Below are positions 19,702-30,832 of a DNA stretch of 64,000 nt, in pieces. The stretch covers positions 1 to 64,000 of the forward strand of contig CALZHP010000002.1 of the NCBI GenBank assembly GCA_945787325.1. The letters run 5' to 3'. The DNA comes from an uncultured Desulfobulbaceae bacterium (GTDB lineage: Bacteria > Desulfobacterota > Desulfobulbia > Desulfobulbales > BM004). The notes under the pieces were generated by a model that was given only the letters and a program-made list of their open reading frames with translations, searched no databases and was not told the origin of the DNA. Made by a program: the position numbers and the translations under genes. Within the stretch, counting starts at the first letter, position 1. Each line of letters opens with the position of its first letter.

Positions 19702-22383
19702 TTATACTTCGGACAGGTTGGCGCCCACCTCCATATTGACCACCAGCGGCACATCAAGCGTCATCACAGATTCCATGGATTTCTTCACCAGTTCGCCGGT
19801 TATTTCCACCTCTTTTTCAGGCACTTCAAAGACAAGCTCATCGTGAATCTGCAATAACATTTTTGCCTTAAGATCCGCTTTTTTCATTTCTTCATCCACC
19901 CTGATCATGGCCAGCTTAATAATGTCGGCAGCCGTTCCCTGAATCGGTGTGTTGATGGCGGTGCGTTCGGCAAACTCACGCTGGTTGCGATTGGGGCTTT
20001 TAATATCGGGGAGGTAGCGGCGGCGGTTGAGCAAAGTGGTGACATAGCCATCTGCTTTGGCTTGTTCCACAATCTCCTTCATAAATCTTTTGACGCCCGC
20101 ATAATGGTCGAAATATCGGTCGATAAAAGTCTGGGCCTCCCTGCGGCTAAGATTTAACTGGCTGGCGAGACCGAAGCTGCTCATACCGTAAACAATGCCA
20201 AAGTTGATGGTTTTAGCCACACGCCTCATTTGTGAAGTTATAAGAAGGGGTGAAACGGTGAATATTTCAGCAGCAGTTCGATTATGGATGTCCTCACCCG
20301 AGCGGAAAGCTTCCAGCAGGGCAGGGTCCTGTGAATAGTGGGCCAGTACCCGTAGATCTATCTGTGAATAGTCACCCGCGATAAAACGATACCCTTTTTC
20401 CGGTATAAATGCCTGACGGATACGCTGGCCCTCATCAGTTCGAATGGGAATATTCTGCAGATTCGGGTTGCTGCTGCTCAGGCGTCCAGTCGTAGTGACC
20501 GTCTGATTAAAGGAGGTGTGGACCCGACCGGTCTTCGGATGTATAAGCCCGGCCAGCTTGTCGATATACGTAGTTTTCAATTTGGTAAGAGTGCGGTGAG
20601 CTATAACTGTTCTGGGCAATTCGTGAAATGAAAGCTGCTCCAGAACCTTTGCGTCGGTAGAATAACCGGTTTTAGTTTTGCGGCCGTGCGGCAATTTCAG
20701 CTTTTCGAATAGAATATCTCCCAGTTGCCGCGGCGAATTAATATTGAATTCTTCCCCGGCAATACTGTAAATCTCCGATTCAAGTTCGGTGAGATTTCTG
20801 CTGAATTCATCCGACAGCTTTTTGAGCAGGCCATGGTCCACCTTGATGCCGGCAAGCTCCATATCGGCGAGAATGGGTACCAGCGGCATTTCCATTTTAG
20901 TGAATAGTTTGGCAAGATCATGTTCTTCCAGTTGCGGCCGAAAAAGATCCCACAAACGGCTGGTTCCGTAAACATCTTCACAGGAGTAGTCTTTGGCGGA
21001 TTCCAGAGGAACGTACATAAAGCTGTCGTCACGCTTATCGCCTTTTGTCACTTCAGCAAAACTGGTCATGCTGATATCGAGTAATTCATGGCACAGGTCG
21101 TCCAGCTTGTGGGACCTGCGGGCCGGGTCCAGCAGGTAGGAGGCGATCATTGAGTCACACAGAATGCCGGAAAGCCGGATGTTCTCACTTGAAAGAAGCA
21201 CACTGTAGTCATATTTCAGGTTGTGACCGACCTTGGTGGTTTTGTTACCTTCCAGAATGGGGCGTAATTTTTTAAGCACTTTGTTTTTGTCCGGCTGACC
21301 TTTCAGGAGATTTCCTTCATGGTCTTTATGGGCCAGGGGAATATAGAAAGCCTGCTTCTCACTGACGCAAAGTGAGATCCCGACAAGTTCCGCTTTCAGT
21401 GGATCAAGTGAAGATGTTTCGGTATCGATAGTTATCGAGGTCGCTTTTTTAAGTATGTCGATCAAATGATCCAACTCGTCTTCGGTCTGTACAAGTTCAA
21501 AACCTTTTTTGTCGACTGCGGGCGCGGCAGGTACTTCAGATTTGAGCAGCCTGGTAAAACCAAGCTCCGTGTAAAGTTCCTTAAGTTTATCTGTATCCGA
21601 TTCCTGCATCTGATAGTCATCGGGTAAAGCCGGTACTTTTATATCATCTTTAAGCCTGATAAGCCTTCTGGCCATGAAGGCATCATCTTTGTGGGCCGCG
21701 AGTTTTTCCTTCAGTTTTTTCTGTTTGACGTTATCCAGCTTTTCATAAAGTCCTTCTAGAGATTTGTATTCGTTAATCAGTTTTTCTGCCGTTTTGGGCC
21801 CAACACCAGGGACGCCGGGTATATTGTCCGAGCTGTCTCCGATGAGGGCAAACAAGTCCAGGAGGTGGTCAGGGGAGACATTGTATTTCTTTTCTACAGC
21901 ACCACTATCAAGAACAACGTCTTTCATAGGTTCCCAGACGGTAATTTTATCGTCTATCAACTGCAGCAGGTCTTTGTCGCCTGATAGAATAACGACCTTG
22001 TGACCGTTTCGGGCAAGTGTTTTAGCGGCGGATGCTATAAGATCGTCCGCTTCGACACCAGCCTGCTCAAAGGCAAGAATATTATAGGCATTGACGATCT
22101 GCTTTATATATGGGATCTGGACGGAGAGGTCATCCGGCATTGGCGGTCGGTTGGCTTTATAGTCTGAATAGAGGTCATGCCGGAAGTTTGGGCCCCGGGC
22201 ATCAAATGCTACGGCGAGATATTGAGGATTTTTCTCTCTTAAAAGTCTCAGGAGAATATTGGTAAAACCATAGGCTGCATGAGTGGGAAGACCGCTTTTG
22301 TTTGACAGGGGAGTGATCGCGTGATATGCCCTGTAAATGTATGCGCTTCCGTCAATTATGTAAACAGGTTCTGTGTTCGGCAT
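19702..22383 (-). CDS. polA: DNA polymerase I
   Basis: 5'-3' exonuclease domain, TIDTETSSLDP 3'-5' exonuclease motif, DYSQIDLRVLAHYSQD, RRVAKTINFGIVYGMSSFGLA, QIHDELVFEVP. Confidence 0.98.
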   Translation of the reverse strand: MPNTEPVYIIDGSAYIYRAYHAITPLSNKSGLPTHAAYGFTNILLRLLREKNPQYLAVAFDARGPNFRHDLYSDYKANRPPMPDDLSVQIPYIKQIVNAYNILAFEQAGVEADDLIASAAKTLARNGHKVVILSGDKDLLQLIDDKITVWEPMKDVVLDSGAVEKKYNVSPDHLLDLFALIGDSSDNIPGVPGVGPKTAEKLINEYKSLEGLYEKLDNVKQKKLKEKLAAHKDDAFMARRLIRLKDDIKVPALPDDYQMQESDTDKLKELYTELGFTRLLKSEVPAAPAVDKKGFELVQTEDELDHLIDILKKATSITIDTETSSLDPLKAELVGISLCVSEKQAFYIPLAHKDHEGNLLKGQPDKNKVLKKLRPILEGNKTTKVGHNLKYDYSVLLSSENIRLSGILCDSMIASYLLDPARRSHKLDDLCHELLDISMTSFAEVTKGDKRDDSFMYVPLESAKDYSCEDVYGTSRLWDLFRPQLEEHDLAKLFTKMEMPLVPILADMELAGIKVDHGLLKKLSDEFSRNLTELESEIYSIAGEEFNINSPRQLGDILFEKLKLPHGRKTKTGYSTDAKVLEQLSFHELPRTVIAHRTLTKLKTTYIDKLAGLIHPKTGRVHTSFNQTVTTTGRLSSSNPNLQNIPIRTDEGQRIRQAFIPEKGYRFIAGDYSQIDLRVLAHYSQDPALLEAFRSGEDIHNRTAAEIFTVSPLLITSQMRRVAKTINFGIVYGMSSFGLASQLNLSRREAQTFIDRYFDHYAGVKRFMKEIVEQAKADGYVTTLLNRRRYLPDIKSPNRNQREFAERTAINTPIQGTAADIIKLAMIRVDEEMKKADLKAKMLLQIHDELVFEVPEKEVEITGELVKKSMESVMTLDVPLVVNMEVGANLSEV

Positions 22384-22426
22384 GCGCGCATACTAACAGC
22401 TGCGCGAGGATTTGGCAATTGATGAA

Positions 22427-22453
22427 CAGAGGGGGGAGAGACTCCCCCCTCTG
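22427..22453. terminator. Hairpin CAGAGGGGGGAG-AGA-CTCCCCCCTCTG between two minus-strand genes
   Basis: 12-bp perfect stem in the 22384-22466 intergenic space; no strong T tract. Confidence 0.45.
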
Positions 22454-22466
22454 CGAAATTCCGTAG

Positions 22467-23006
22467 TTATTTCACCGCTCTGATCCAGGATGCACACGGA
22501 CCTTTGTCTCCATGAGACTCGCTAAAGCGGACTTCATCACCTTCATTTAGGTTATCCAGTGTTAGATCCTTCAGAGCATTTTCATGAAAGTAGATTTCCC
22601 TGCCGTCTGGTGTGGCCAGAAATCCGTAAGATTCAAAAGGGTAAACGTGTTTTATTGTTGCCGTGTTGTTTTTAGAAAAGTCGTACTCCTGGATTTTCAC
22701 CCTTTTTTGCGCTTTTTTCCGGCGCTGCATTTCTTTGAGCTGCATGCCCAAGACATCGAATGCTTCAACCAGAAGTGGGCCGCCGCCTTCACCTTTGCGT
22801 TTGACAACAACAGTGTCATTGGGGACGGTTGCTACAAGTCTGAGTTCGTAGCCCCCTTCTTTGTGGTGGGGTGTACGTTCAAATGATACCCGGAGATGAT
22901 GAACAATTCCGGGGTGATGACGAATGAGTCTTTCTTTCTCCTTTTCAATTTTATTTTGCCAAGTGGTCCTGATTCCCATGTTACGAGCTTCGACCTGAAG
23001 TTCCAT
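22467..23006 (-). CDS. HPF/RaiA-type ribosome-associated domain fused to cold-shock-like domain
   Basis: N-terminal HPF-like region; C-terminal TIKHVYPFESYGFLATPDGREIYFHENAL CSD motif. Confidence 0.85.
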   Translation of the reverse strand: MELQVEARNMGIRTTWQNKIEKEKERLIRHHPGIVHHLRVSFERTPHHKEGGYELRLVATVPNDTVVVKRKGEGGGPLLVEAFDVLGMQLKEMQRRKKAQKRVKIQEYDFSKNNTATIKHVYPFESYGFLATPDGREIYFHENALKDLTLDNLNEGDEVRFSESHGDKGPCASWIRAVK

Positions 23007-23271
23007 TAAGCACTCCTTGAAAAATATAATCTGATTTTGTTACTGATTGGCAAAAAATAAATGTTAAGCAGAATATTATTCGAAAATAGCTGTTCACCTC
23101 CTCTTCATTTGATTGCAGGAGCAATCGGCAGGTTTATAAGAGAAATTCGGGCTGCTTCAGCATTGCCTTGACGCAACGCATTGTAATATGTAACTATTCA
23201 GCCCGAGAGCCTTTGCCACAAATACATTATAACTGTTCTCAGGGTGATAATCAAATTTAAAGGTAAAAAAA

Positions 23272-24222
23272 ATGAGTGAAAAAACCGGTGTTATATTGCT
23301 GAATCTAGGAGGACCTGAGCAATTACAGGATGTTGAACCATTCCTTTATAATCTTTTTTCAGACAGAAAAATTATCCGCCTTGGCCCCCGTTTTTTACAA
23401 AAACCCATAGCCCGAATGATCGCTAAAAGGCGTGCGCCGAAAAGTCGTGAATCCTATCGCCTCATCGGCGGCTCTCCACTTAATCGAATTACAGCCGAAC
23501 AGGGTAAAGCCCTGGAAAATGAACTGAACAAACATGGAAACTTTCGTGTTGGAATGGCTATGCGATACTGGCCGCCATATGCTAAGGAAATCCTTGATGA
23601 AATGAGAAGGGAAGGCATCAGTAGAATCATTGCCTTAACCCTTTACCCGCATTATTCTGTTGCAACCACCGGCTCTTCTTTGGACGACCTTAAAAAAGCA
23701 GCCCGCAGATTTGATCCCTCTTTCGAAATTATCGAAATACAACAGTGGCCGTCACATGCGGGGTATGTGCAATGCTTAGCCGATAACATTGTCACAGCCC
23801 GGCAGCGCTTTACTGCCGAAGAAGAGGTACAGGTGGTATACAGCGCCCACAGTCTGCCGGTTAAGTTCATTGAAGAAGGTGATCCATATGTTGATCACCT
23901 GCAGATAACCATACAGGCCGTAGAAGCAATTACCGGTATGGTGGGGAAATTATGTTACCAGAGCCGCAGCGGTCCGGTAGAGTGGCTGGCCCCTTCAACC
24001 CCTGAAATGCTGGAGGAACTTGCAGAGTCTGGTTGTAAAAATATAGTAATGGTGCCGATAAGTTTTGTTTCCGACCATGTGGAGACTCTTTACGAAGTGG
24101 ATATGCTCTACCGTGATATGGCAAAAGACCTTGGCATGCGACTGGAACGCAGTGAATCATTCAATACCCAGCCAGTGTTTATAGAGGTCTTGAAGGACCT
24201 GGTCCTTGGGATTGAAGATTGA
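23272..24222 (+). CDS. hemH: Ferrochelatase
   Basis: GVILLNLGGPEQLQDVEPFLYNLFSD, YPHYS, SAHSLPVKFIEEGDPY, SFVSDHVETLYE. Confidence 0.95.
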   Translation: MSEKTGVILLNLGGPEQLQDVEPFLYNLFSDRKIIRLGPRFLQKPIARMIAKRRAPKSRESYRLIGGSPLNRITAEQGKALENELNKHGNFRVGMAMRYWPPYAKEILDEMRREGISRIIALTLYPHYSVATTGSSLDDLKKAARRFDPSFEIIEIQQWPSHAGYVQCLADNIVTARQRFTAEEEVQVVYSAHSLPVKFIEEGDPYVDHLQITIQAVEAITGMVGKLCYQSRSGPVEWLAPSTPEMLEELAESGCKNIVMVPISFVSDHVETLYEVDMLYRDMAKDLGMRLERSESFNTQPVFIEVLKDLVLGIED

Positions 24223-24370
24223 AGATTGTAAATTGTATAAAAAATAAAGAATACACCTTCGTATTTATTACTCACTTTTCAATTTCAATTCTTAAATTAC
24301 TGATCCCTTCGCGTCTTAAGCTGTTATCTTTTCATTCTTCAATTTTCATTCTACAATCTTAATTTTCAAT
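24213..24370. repeat. AT-rich inverted repeat (GATTGAAGATTGTAAATTG ... CTACAATCTTAATTTTCAAT)
   Basis: Complementary ATTGAAGATTG-type motifs on both sides of the hemH-rodA convergent gap; the hemH stop lies inside the left arm. Confidence 0.45.
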
Positions 24371-24371
24371 G

Positions 24372-25490
24372 TCAGGGCGTCGTTCTTCCCATAAAGCGTC
24401 TCATACGAATATTCATAAGAATACCGATACCCAGCATGGTTGTGAACAGTGAAGAACCGCCATAGCTGAAAAGCGGCAGAGGTATACCGACCACGGGCAG
24501 AAAACCCATGACCATGAAAAGGTTGATAATGGCTTGCCAGAAGATGAGCGAAACTATGCCGAAAGCAAGCAGCAGGCCGAATTTGTCGCGTGATGAAATG
24601 CCTATATTGAGTCCCCAGAGTATCAGGAAAAAATAGCAGGCCAGAAAGAAGAGACAGCCAGCGAAGCCCCACTCTTCGCTCCAAACGGAAAAGGCAAAGT
24701 CAGTATGCCGTTCCGGAAGAAAGTGCAGATGTCCCTGTGTTCCTTTCAGATACCCCTTGCCAACCATATGTCCACTACCAACCGCAATTTTAGATTGCAT
24801 TATATGATAACCAGTGTTCATAGGATCACTTTCCGGATTAAGAAAAGTTTCTATTCTCTGGCGCTGGTATGGTTTCAGGAAATATTTCCAGCCGATTGGT
24901 ATTACTGTTAAACAGGTGCCCATCAGGATAGCCAGAGTTGACCACCTTAATTTGACGAACAGTGTCATCGATATAAAAATAACACAGAACATAAGGGCTG
25001 TACCCAGGTCCGGCTGCTTAAGGACCAGCACGAAGGGGATTAAGGTAAGAATTATAGGTACGAAAAGTTCCTGCAGAGTGAAGCCCTTGCCGGTATCTTT
25101 TCGATAATAATAACTGGCCAGGGTAATAACAAGTATGAGCTTAGCGGGTTCGGAAGGCTGTAACCGAAAGAAACCGAGGTTTATCCAGCGCTGGGTTCCA
25201 GCAACTGTCCCGCCGAAAAGAAATACCGCAATGAGAAGAAAAATAATACAGACGTAAAGTGGGTAGTTCCAGGTGATCAACTGTTTGTAATCAAAAGATA
25301 TTATAAAAAATATAAGCCCAAAACTGAAAACGTAATAATAGAGTTGTTTGGTAAATGGAGAAATGCCGTAAGTGCTTCCCGGGAATGTAGCACTATACAG
25401 GTTTGTAAGTCCCATTATTGCCACTAACAGGACTGCAAGCAGCATTATCCAGTCAAAATTAAATAGGAGTCGGCGGTCAAATCGGAACAT
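24372..25490 (-). CDS. rodA: Rod shape-determining protein RodA
   Basis: FTW/RodA/SpoVE family: GTQRWINLGFFRLQPSEPAKL, LPERHTDFAFSVWSEEWGF, PLPLFSYGGSS. Confidence 0.96.
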   Translation of the reverse strand: MFRFDRRLLFNFDWIMLLAVLLVAIMGLTNLYSATFPGSTYGISPFTKQLYYYVFSFGLIFFIISFDYKQLITWNYPLYVCIIFLLIAVFLFGGTVAGTQRWINLGFFRLQPSEPAKLILVITLASYYYRKDTGKGFTLQELFVPIILTLIPFVLVLKQPDLGTALMFCVIFISMTLFVKLRWSTLAILMGTCLTVIPIGWKYFLKPYQRQRIETFLNPESDPMNTGYHIMQSKIAVGSGHMVGKGYLKGTQGHLHFLPERHTDFAFSVWSEEWGFAGCLFFLACYFFLILWGLNIGISSRDKFGLLLAFGIVSLIFWQAIINLFMVMGFLPVVGIPLPLFSYGGSSLFTTMLGIGILMNIRMRRFMGRTTP

Positions 25491-25533
25491 CTGTTTTTCT
25501 CTTATTCTTGAAACATGTGATTTATATTTCGAC

Positions 25534-27417
25534 TTAAAGCCCGGACATAAGAGCCGGCTGCTCAGTTTCGGTTTCTCTGTTAAAATACTTAGTCATAACT
25601 TCTTTTGCTATAGGACCAGCTTCAGAACCGCCGTGCATTCCATGCTCTACCAGGACGGTTACTGCTATCTCCGGTTTTTCGGCCGGTGCAAAACTGGTGA
25701 ACCAGGCATGATCCCTGTATTTATAGGGTATTTTTTCCTCTGGGATTCCTTTCAGGTGTGCCAGGCGTACCACCTGTGCTGTCCCGGTTTTGCCTCCTAC
25801 GGTAATGTTTTCCATTTTAGCTGCACCACCGGTGCCATGCTTATCGTTTACAGCGGCAACCAGGGCCTTTCGAACAAATAGCAGTGTTCTTTTCGAAGCA
25901 GAAACCTTACCTTCAACAACTGGAGAAAACTCTTCAATAATATTGCCGTCAGGATCAATTACAGCATTAATGAGTTGCGGACGGTAAAGGATCCCCCCAT
26001 TTACAGTGGCAGCCGTCATCTGGGCAATCTGCAAGGGGGTTGTGAGGTTAAAGCCCTGGCCGATGACAACTGACATGGTTTCCCCTTTTTGCCATGGTTC
26101 CTTGTGTTTTCGTTCCTTCCATGCGGAGGTCGGCACCAGTCCTCCTTTTTCATTCTGGAGTTCGATACCTGTTTTATTACCTAGTCCCATACTTTTTGCA
26201 TATCGGGCCAATGTGTCCACGCCCAGTTTCTGACCAACCTGGTAAAAATATACATCACAGGATTCCGCCAGGGCTTTTTTCAGATTGACAGCACCATGGC
26301 CGGATTTTTTCCAGCACCCGTATCTTCTGTTGCCAAAAGAAAGTGATCCAGCACAGTATAATACTGATTCCGTGTTGATGACTTTTTCGGAAAGCGCGGC
26401 AAGAGCGGAAACGATTTTATATGTGGACCCAGGTGGATACTGGCCCATGATGGATTTGTTGACCAGAGGATGTAAAGGGTTATCAAGCAGCGATTTCCAC
26501 GACTTCGAAGAGATACCGCCAACGAACTCTTCGAGCTTAAGAGGTGGAGAGCTGGCCAGGGCCAGAATGCGCCCTGTATTAACTTCCATGGCGACAACGG
26601 CACCAGCTCTACCCTCAATAGCTTTTTCTGCTGTCTGCTGAAGTGCGAGGTCTATATTAAGGCGGATGTCGTTACCGGGCAACGGTTTCTGGCCTTTGAG
26701 ACGGCGCTGTTCAAAGCCGCGGGCGTCTACTTCCATATAATGGCGTCCTTTTTCACCTTTCAGGCTTTGTTCGTATAGCTTTTCAAGGCCGGTTTTGCCG
26801 ATCTGGTCGCCTATCTCGTAGTTGTCCCAGCGTAGTTTATTCAGTTCGTTCTTATTTATTTCTCCCAGGTATCCGACTATATGAGATGATAAATTATTAA
26901 AGAGATAATCTCTTCTCGGCAGAACCTCTATACTTATTCCGGGAAGCTTGAACCTGCTGTTTTCAACATAGGCCAGCATCTGCCAGCCAATGTCTTCTTC
27001 GATGCGTATCGGTACATGCCGCGGATTGTCTGCAGAGGCCCTGATTTTCTGGATAAGATATGTCATTTCTTTGCTCATTATATGAGCCAGTCTTTTTAAT
27101 ACTCCATCGGGATCAGGGGCGTCCTCCTTTGTCCATATGATATTGAAAGAAGGACGATTTGTGACCAGTATTCGGTCGTTTCGGTCAAGAATGTTTCCCC
27201 TTGGCGCGACAATATCAAGGATACGCACCCTGTTGTTTTCGGCCATCTTTTCATATTTACTGCCATTATGGATCTGCAGGAACCACAGGCGGGCTATAAG
27301 CACTGCAATAAATATGATGATGATAGTTGTAGCAACATCGACACGTTTTTTGAGCGCGGCCAGTTCATCTTCGTCCAGCTTTTTTATTTTAACTATGGGT
27401 TGTTGTATAGGCAGCAT
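25534..27417 (-). CDS. mrdA: Penicillin-binding protein 2
   Basis: GQYPPGSTYKIVSAL, SCDVYFYQVG, VGGKTGTAQV transpeptidase motifs. Confidence 0.96.
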   Translation of the reverse strand: MLPIQQPIVKIKKLDEDELAALKKRVDVATTIIIIFIAVLIARLWFLQIHNGSKYEKMAENNRVRILDIVAPRGNILDRNDRILVTNRPSFNIIWTKEDAPDPDGVLKRLAHIMSKEMTYLIQKIRASADNPRHVPIRIEEDIGWQMLAYVENSRFKLPGISIEVLPRRDYLFNNLSSHIVGYLGEINKNELNKLRWDNYEIGDQIGKTGLEKLYEQSLKGEKGRHYMEVDARGFEQRRLKGQKPLPGNDIRLNIDLALQQTAEKAIEGRAGAVVAMEVNTGRILALASSPPLKLEEFVGGISSKSWKSLLDNPLHPLVNKSIMGQYPPGSTYKIVSALAALSEKVINTESVLYCAGSLSFGNRRYGCWKKSGHGAVNLKKALAESCDVYFYQVGQKLGVDTLARYAKSMGLGNKTGIELQNEKGGLVPTSAWKERKHKEPWQKGETMSVVIGQGFNLTTPLQIAQMTAATVNGGILYRPQLINAVIDPDGNIIEEFSPVVEGKVSASKRTLLFVRKALVAAVNDKHGTGGAAKMENITVGGKTGTAQVVRLAHLKGIPEEKIPYKYRDHAWFTSFAPAEKPEIAVTVLVEHGMHGGSEAGPIAKEVMTKYFNRETETEQPALMSGL

Positions 27418-27435
27418 GAATACTTGATGTCCCCG

Positions 27436-27972
27436 TTAAGTTCTGAACCTGTTCCCGGATTTTTTTGTAAATGGTTGCCATCCCGATATTTTTTTGGGTG
27501 TTTTCATCCTGACATAGTCGAACAGTCCAAAAAGCGGGATAGAAATAACCGAAATAAGAAGAACCTGTAGAAGTATAATACCCCATGACCACGATGGAGG
27601 ATTATCCGGAGAAAGGATGGTGACAAAAAGAAAAAGGCCTGTAGCGGCAAAGAGGTAACTTGCGGCAACCATCGGACCCTGGTAGGCAGATTCGCCAATG
27701 GCCAATTGCCTTGAGATTGCCTTCAGGAAAAAAAAGATAAGCAGGTACACCACCGGGTAGAGCCCCAGGAATATCCCAGAAAATATATCCATCAACAGTC
27801 CCAGCATGAAAGTAAGAGCAGCCCCTCGGATAATATCGATTCGATATGCCAGGAAGATGACAAGCAGAAAAACCAGGTCCGGCCTGCCGAGCCAATTTGG
27901 CATCAGCTGGAAAAGAGTTGTCTGGATAGTGAGCAGGACAACGCCAAGTAAAAGAAAGTTTAGAAGCAGCAT
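27436..27972 (-). CDS. mreD: Rod shape-determining protein MreD
   Basis: Small hydrophobic protein in mreBCD context. Confidence 0.88.
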   Translation of the reverse strand: MLLLNFLLLGVVLLTIQTTLFQLMPNWLGRPDLVFLLVIFLAYRIDIIRGAALTFMLGLLMDIFSGIFLGLYPVVYLLIFFFLKAISRQLAIGESAYQGPMVAASYLFAATGLFLFVTILSPDNPPSWSWGIILLQVLLISVISIPLFGLFDYVRMKTPKKISGWQPFTKKSGNRFRT

Positions 27973-27986
27973 AATCCTTGCGATCG

Positions 27987-28823
27987 CTAATCTGTAAGTG
28001 AACTTTTTTTCATGACTATCAAAAGAGTCTCAAGCTGTGAAAAGTCAACAGAAGGCTCCACCTCAATCTGCTGAAACATGCCCCGCCTGTCTTTCTGCAC
28101 CATTGATACAGTACCGACAAGCAGGCCTTTTGGGAAAACCCCGCTTAATTCAGAAGTGACGACACGTTCTCCCTTCTTCACGTCACTGTTTTTAAGTACG
28201 TAATGCAACTGGTAAGAATTTGCTCCTTTGCCCTTAACAATCCCCCTCACGCGAGTTTTTTGGAGCAGGACATCGATAGCGCTGTTAGGATCATTAGCAA
28301 GCAACACCTTGGAATAATGAGGGGAAGTGTCCAATATCTGTCCAACTATGCCTTCAACTGTAACAACAGGCATGCCTTTTTCAACACCGTCACTGCTGCC
28401 CCTGTTAATTATTACCGTACGGAACCACAGTGACGGATCTTTTCCTATGATTTCAGCGGTAAGGGTTGGAGAAGGAAGGGTTTCTTTAAACTCCAGTAGT
28501 TTACGTAACCGGACATTGGTGGCAACAGCTTCACGGTATTCATTATTGAGTGCTTTGGTTTCTTTCAACTCATACCAGAGGCGTTTGTTTTCTTCCCGGA
28601 CATCCCAGAGAGCAGTATAGTCCTCCCATATATCCTTGAAATAGTCCGTTACATGTGTGACTCCCGATTGAACAGGGCCGATTATTTCCAGGGCAAGTTT
28701 GTGCGAAGAACCGAATTCCTGTCTCCCAACCGTTGAAATTATAATAATGAGGAGAAAGGTTAAAAGGCAGCCAAGAAGAACGAAAAAACTGAAATTTTGT
28801 GTTCGTTTGCCGCTTTTTTTCAT
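27987..28823 (-). CDS. mreC: Rod shape-determining protein MreC
   Basis: AEIIGKDPSLWFRTVIINRGSSDGVEKGMPVV. Confidence 0.95.
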   Translation of the reverse strand: MKKSGKRTQNFSFFVLLGCLLTFLLIIIISTVGRQEFGSSHKLALEIIGPVQSGVTHVTDYFKDIWEDYTALWDVREENKRLWYELKETKALNNEYREAVATNVRLRKLLEFKETLPSPTLTAEIIGKDPSLWFRTVIINRGSSDGVEKGMPVVTVEGIVGQILDTSPHYSKVLLANDPNSAIDVLLQKTRVRGIVKGKGANSYQLHYVLKNSDVKKGERVVTSELSGVFPKGLLVGTVSMVQKDRRGMFQQIEVEPSVDFSQLETLLIVMKKSSLTD

Positions 28824-29033
28824 TGAATATACATTGCGGGAGTGCTCGCCAATGTGTGTTGGCCAGTATCCCTGAAAATATGATTAATTAAAAGTCGTTG
28901 CATACAGAGATGCCCCTTTATTAATGATCGGGAGCATGGATATTTTTGGTTGTGCATTCGTGATGATATAACTGCTGTACATGAAAATCTTGTAAGGAAG
29001 GCATACAGTACCGGGAGGCCCTGTAAAGTTGTA

Positions 29034-30077
<1,044 letters not shown>

Positions 30078-30326
30078 TTAATCACCTTTCTGTTAAAGGA
30101 ATGCTGACTTAATCCGAAAAAATTATTTTGCTATGAATAAACCATGCCCTGCAAGATGTCAAACCTTTCGGGAGGGAAGAATAAAACCGAAAAAGGTTTT
30201 TAACGCAAGAACTGCACAACACACTGTTAAACCGTTATAATTTTTTTGAATCGGCGTTACTCTAACAGAGGAGACTTTCATTGGCAAGATATATGGTATT
30301 GCAGTAAGATACGCGGGAGAAAAAAC

Positions 30327-30356
30327 TTGACATATTGCCGGAAAACATGGTATCCA
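30327..30356 (+). promoter_or_regulatory. Sigma-70-type promoter TTGACA-N18-TATCCA upstream of tRNA-Ala
   Basis: Consensus -35, weaker -10, 18-nt spacer. Confidence 0.5.
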
Positions 30357-30363
30357 AGGCCAG

Positions 30364-30391
30364 AATCCGCCGCCGTTTGCGGCGGATTTTT
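30364..30391 (+). terminator. GC-rich hairpin AATCCGCCGC-CGTTT-GCGGCGGATT plus T-run
   Basis: 10-bp perfect stem followed by Ts, between the predicted promoter and tRNA-Ala. Confidence 0.65.
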
Positions 30392-30407
30392 CGTCTTATA
30401 AAAGGAT

Positions 30408-30483
<76 letters not shown>

Positions 30484-30571
30484 TTTCTTATTACAGATGC
30501 GGGTGTAAGTTAATAACCGTTTAATAGTTCTTTAGGGAGGGCCTGGTCGGTTTTTCCTACGAGAAGCAAAG

Positions 30572-30623
30572 CCTCTCCTGTCCCGGTAAAGAACTGGCCT
30601 TCTTCCGACAGGAGAGGTTTTTT
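30572..30623 (+). terminator. Terminator-like hairpin CCTCTCCTGTC...GACAGGAGAGG-TTTTTT whose loop pairs with an upstream segment
   Basis: 11-bp perfect stem plus T6. Loop TAAAGAACT (30587-30595) is perfectly complementary to AGTTCTTTA (30526-30534). Confidence 0.7.
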
Positions 30624-30634
30624 GTGAGAAATAC

Positions 30635-30823
30635 ATGACTGCGAAAAAATCCACCAAAAATGAACAGGACAACTCTCTGAAACCTGTTTCCGAGGAAGCA
30701 ATTCTCAAAGTGGCAAAAGAAATTGTTGTCAAGTTTATTGAGGTGGGCCGTCTTTCTCCCGGCAACTTCGGCGAGACCTTTGATTCTATCTATAAATCGG
30801 TACGGGAAACCGTACGATCTTAG
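30635..30823 (+). CDS. Small conserved-type hypothetical protein (62 aa)
   Basis: MTAKKSTKNEQDNSLKPVSEEAILKVAKEIVVKFIEVGRLSPGNFGETFDSIYKSVRETV; ends 9 nt before mpl. Confidence 0.7.
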   Translation: MTAKKSTKNEQDNSLKPVSEEAILKVAKEIVVKFIEVGRLSPGNFGETFDSIYKSVRETVRS

Positions 30824-30832
30824 CGCGTACCG

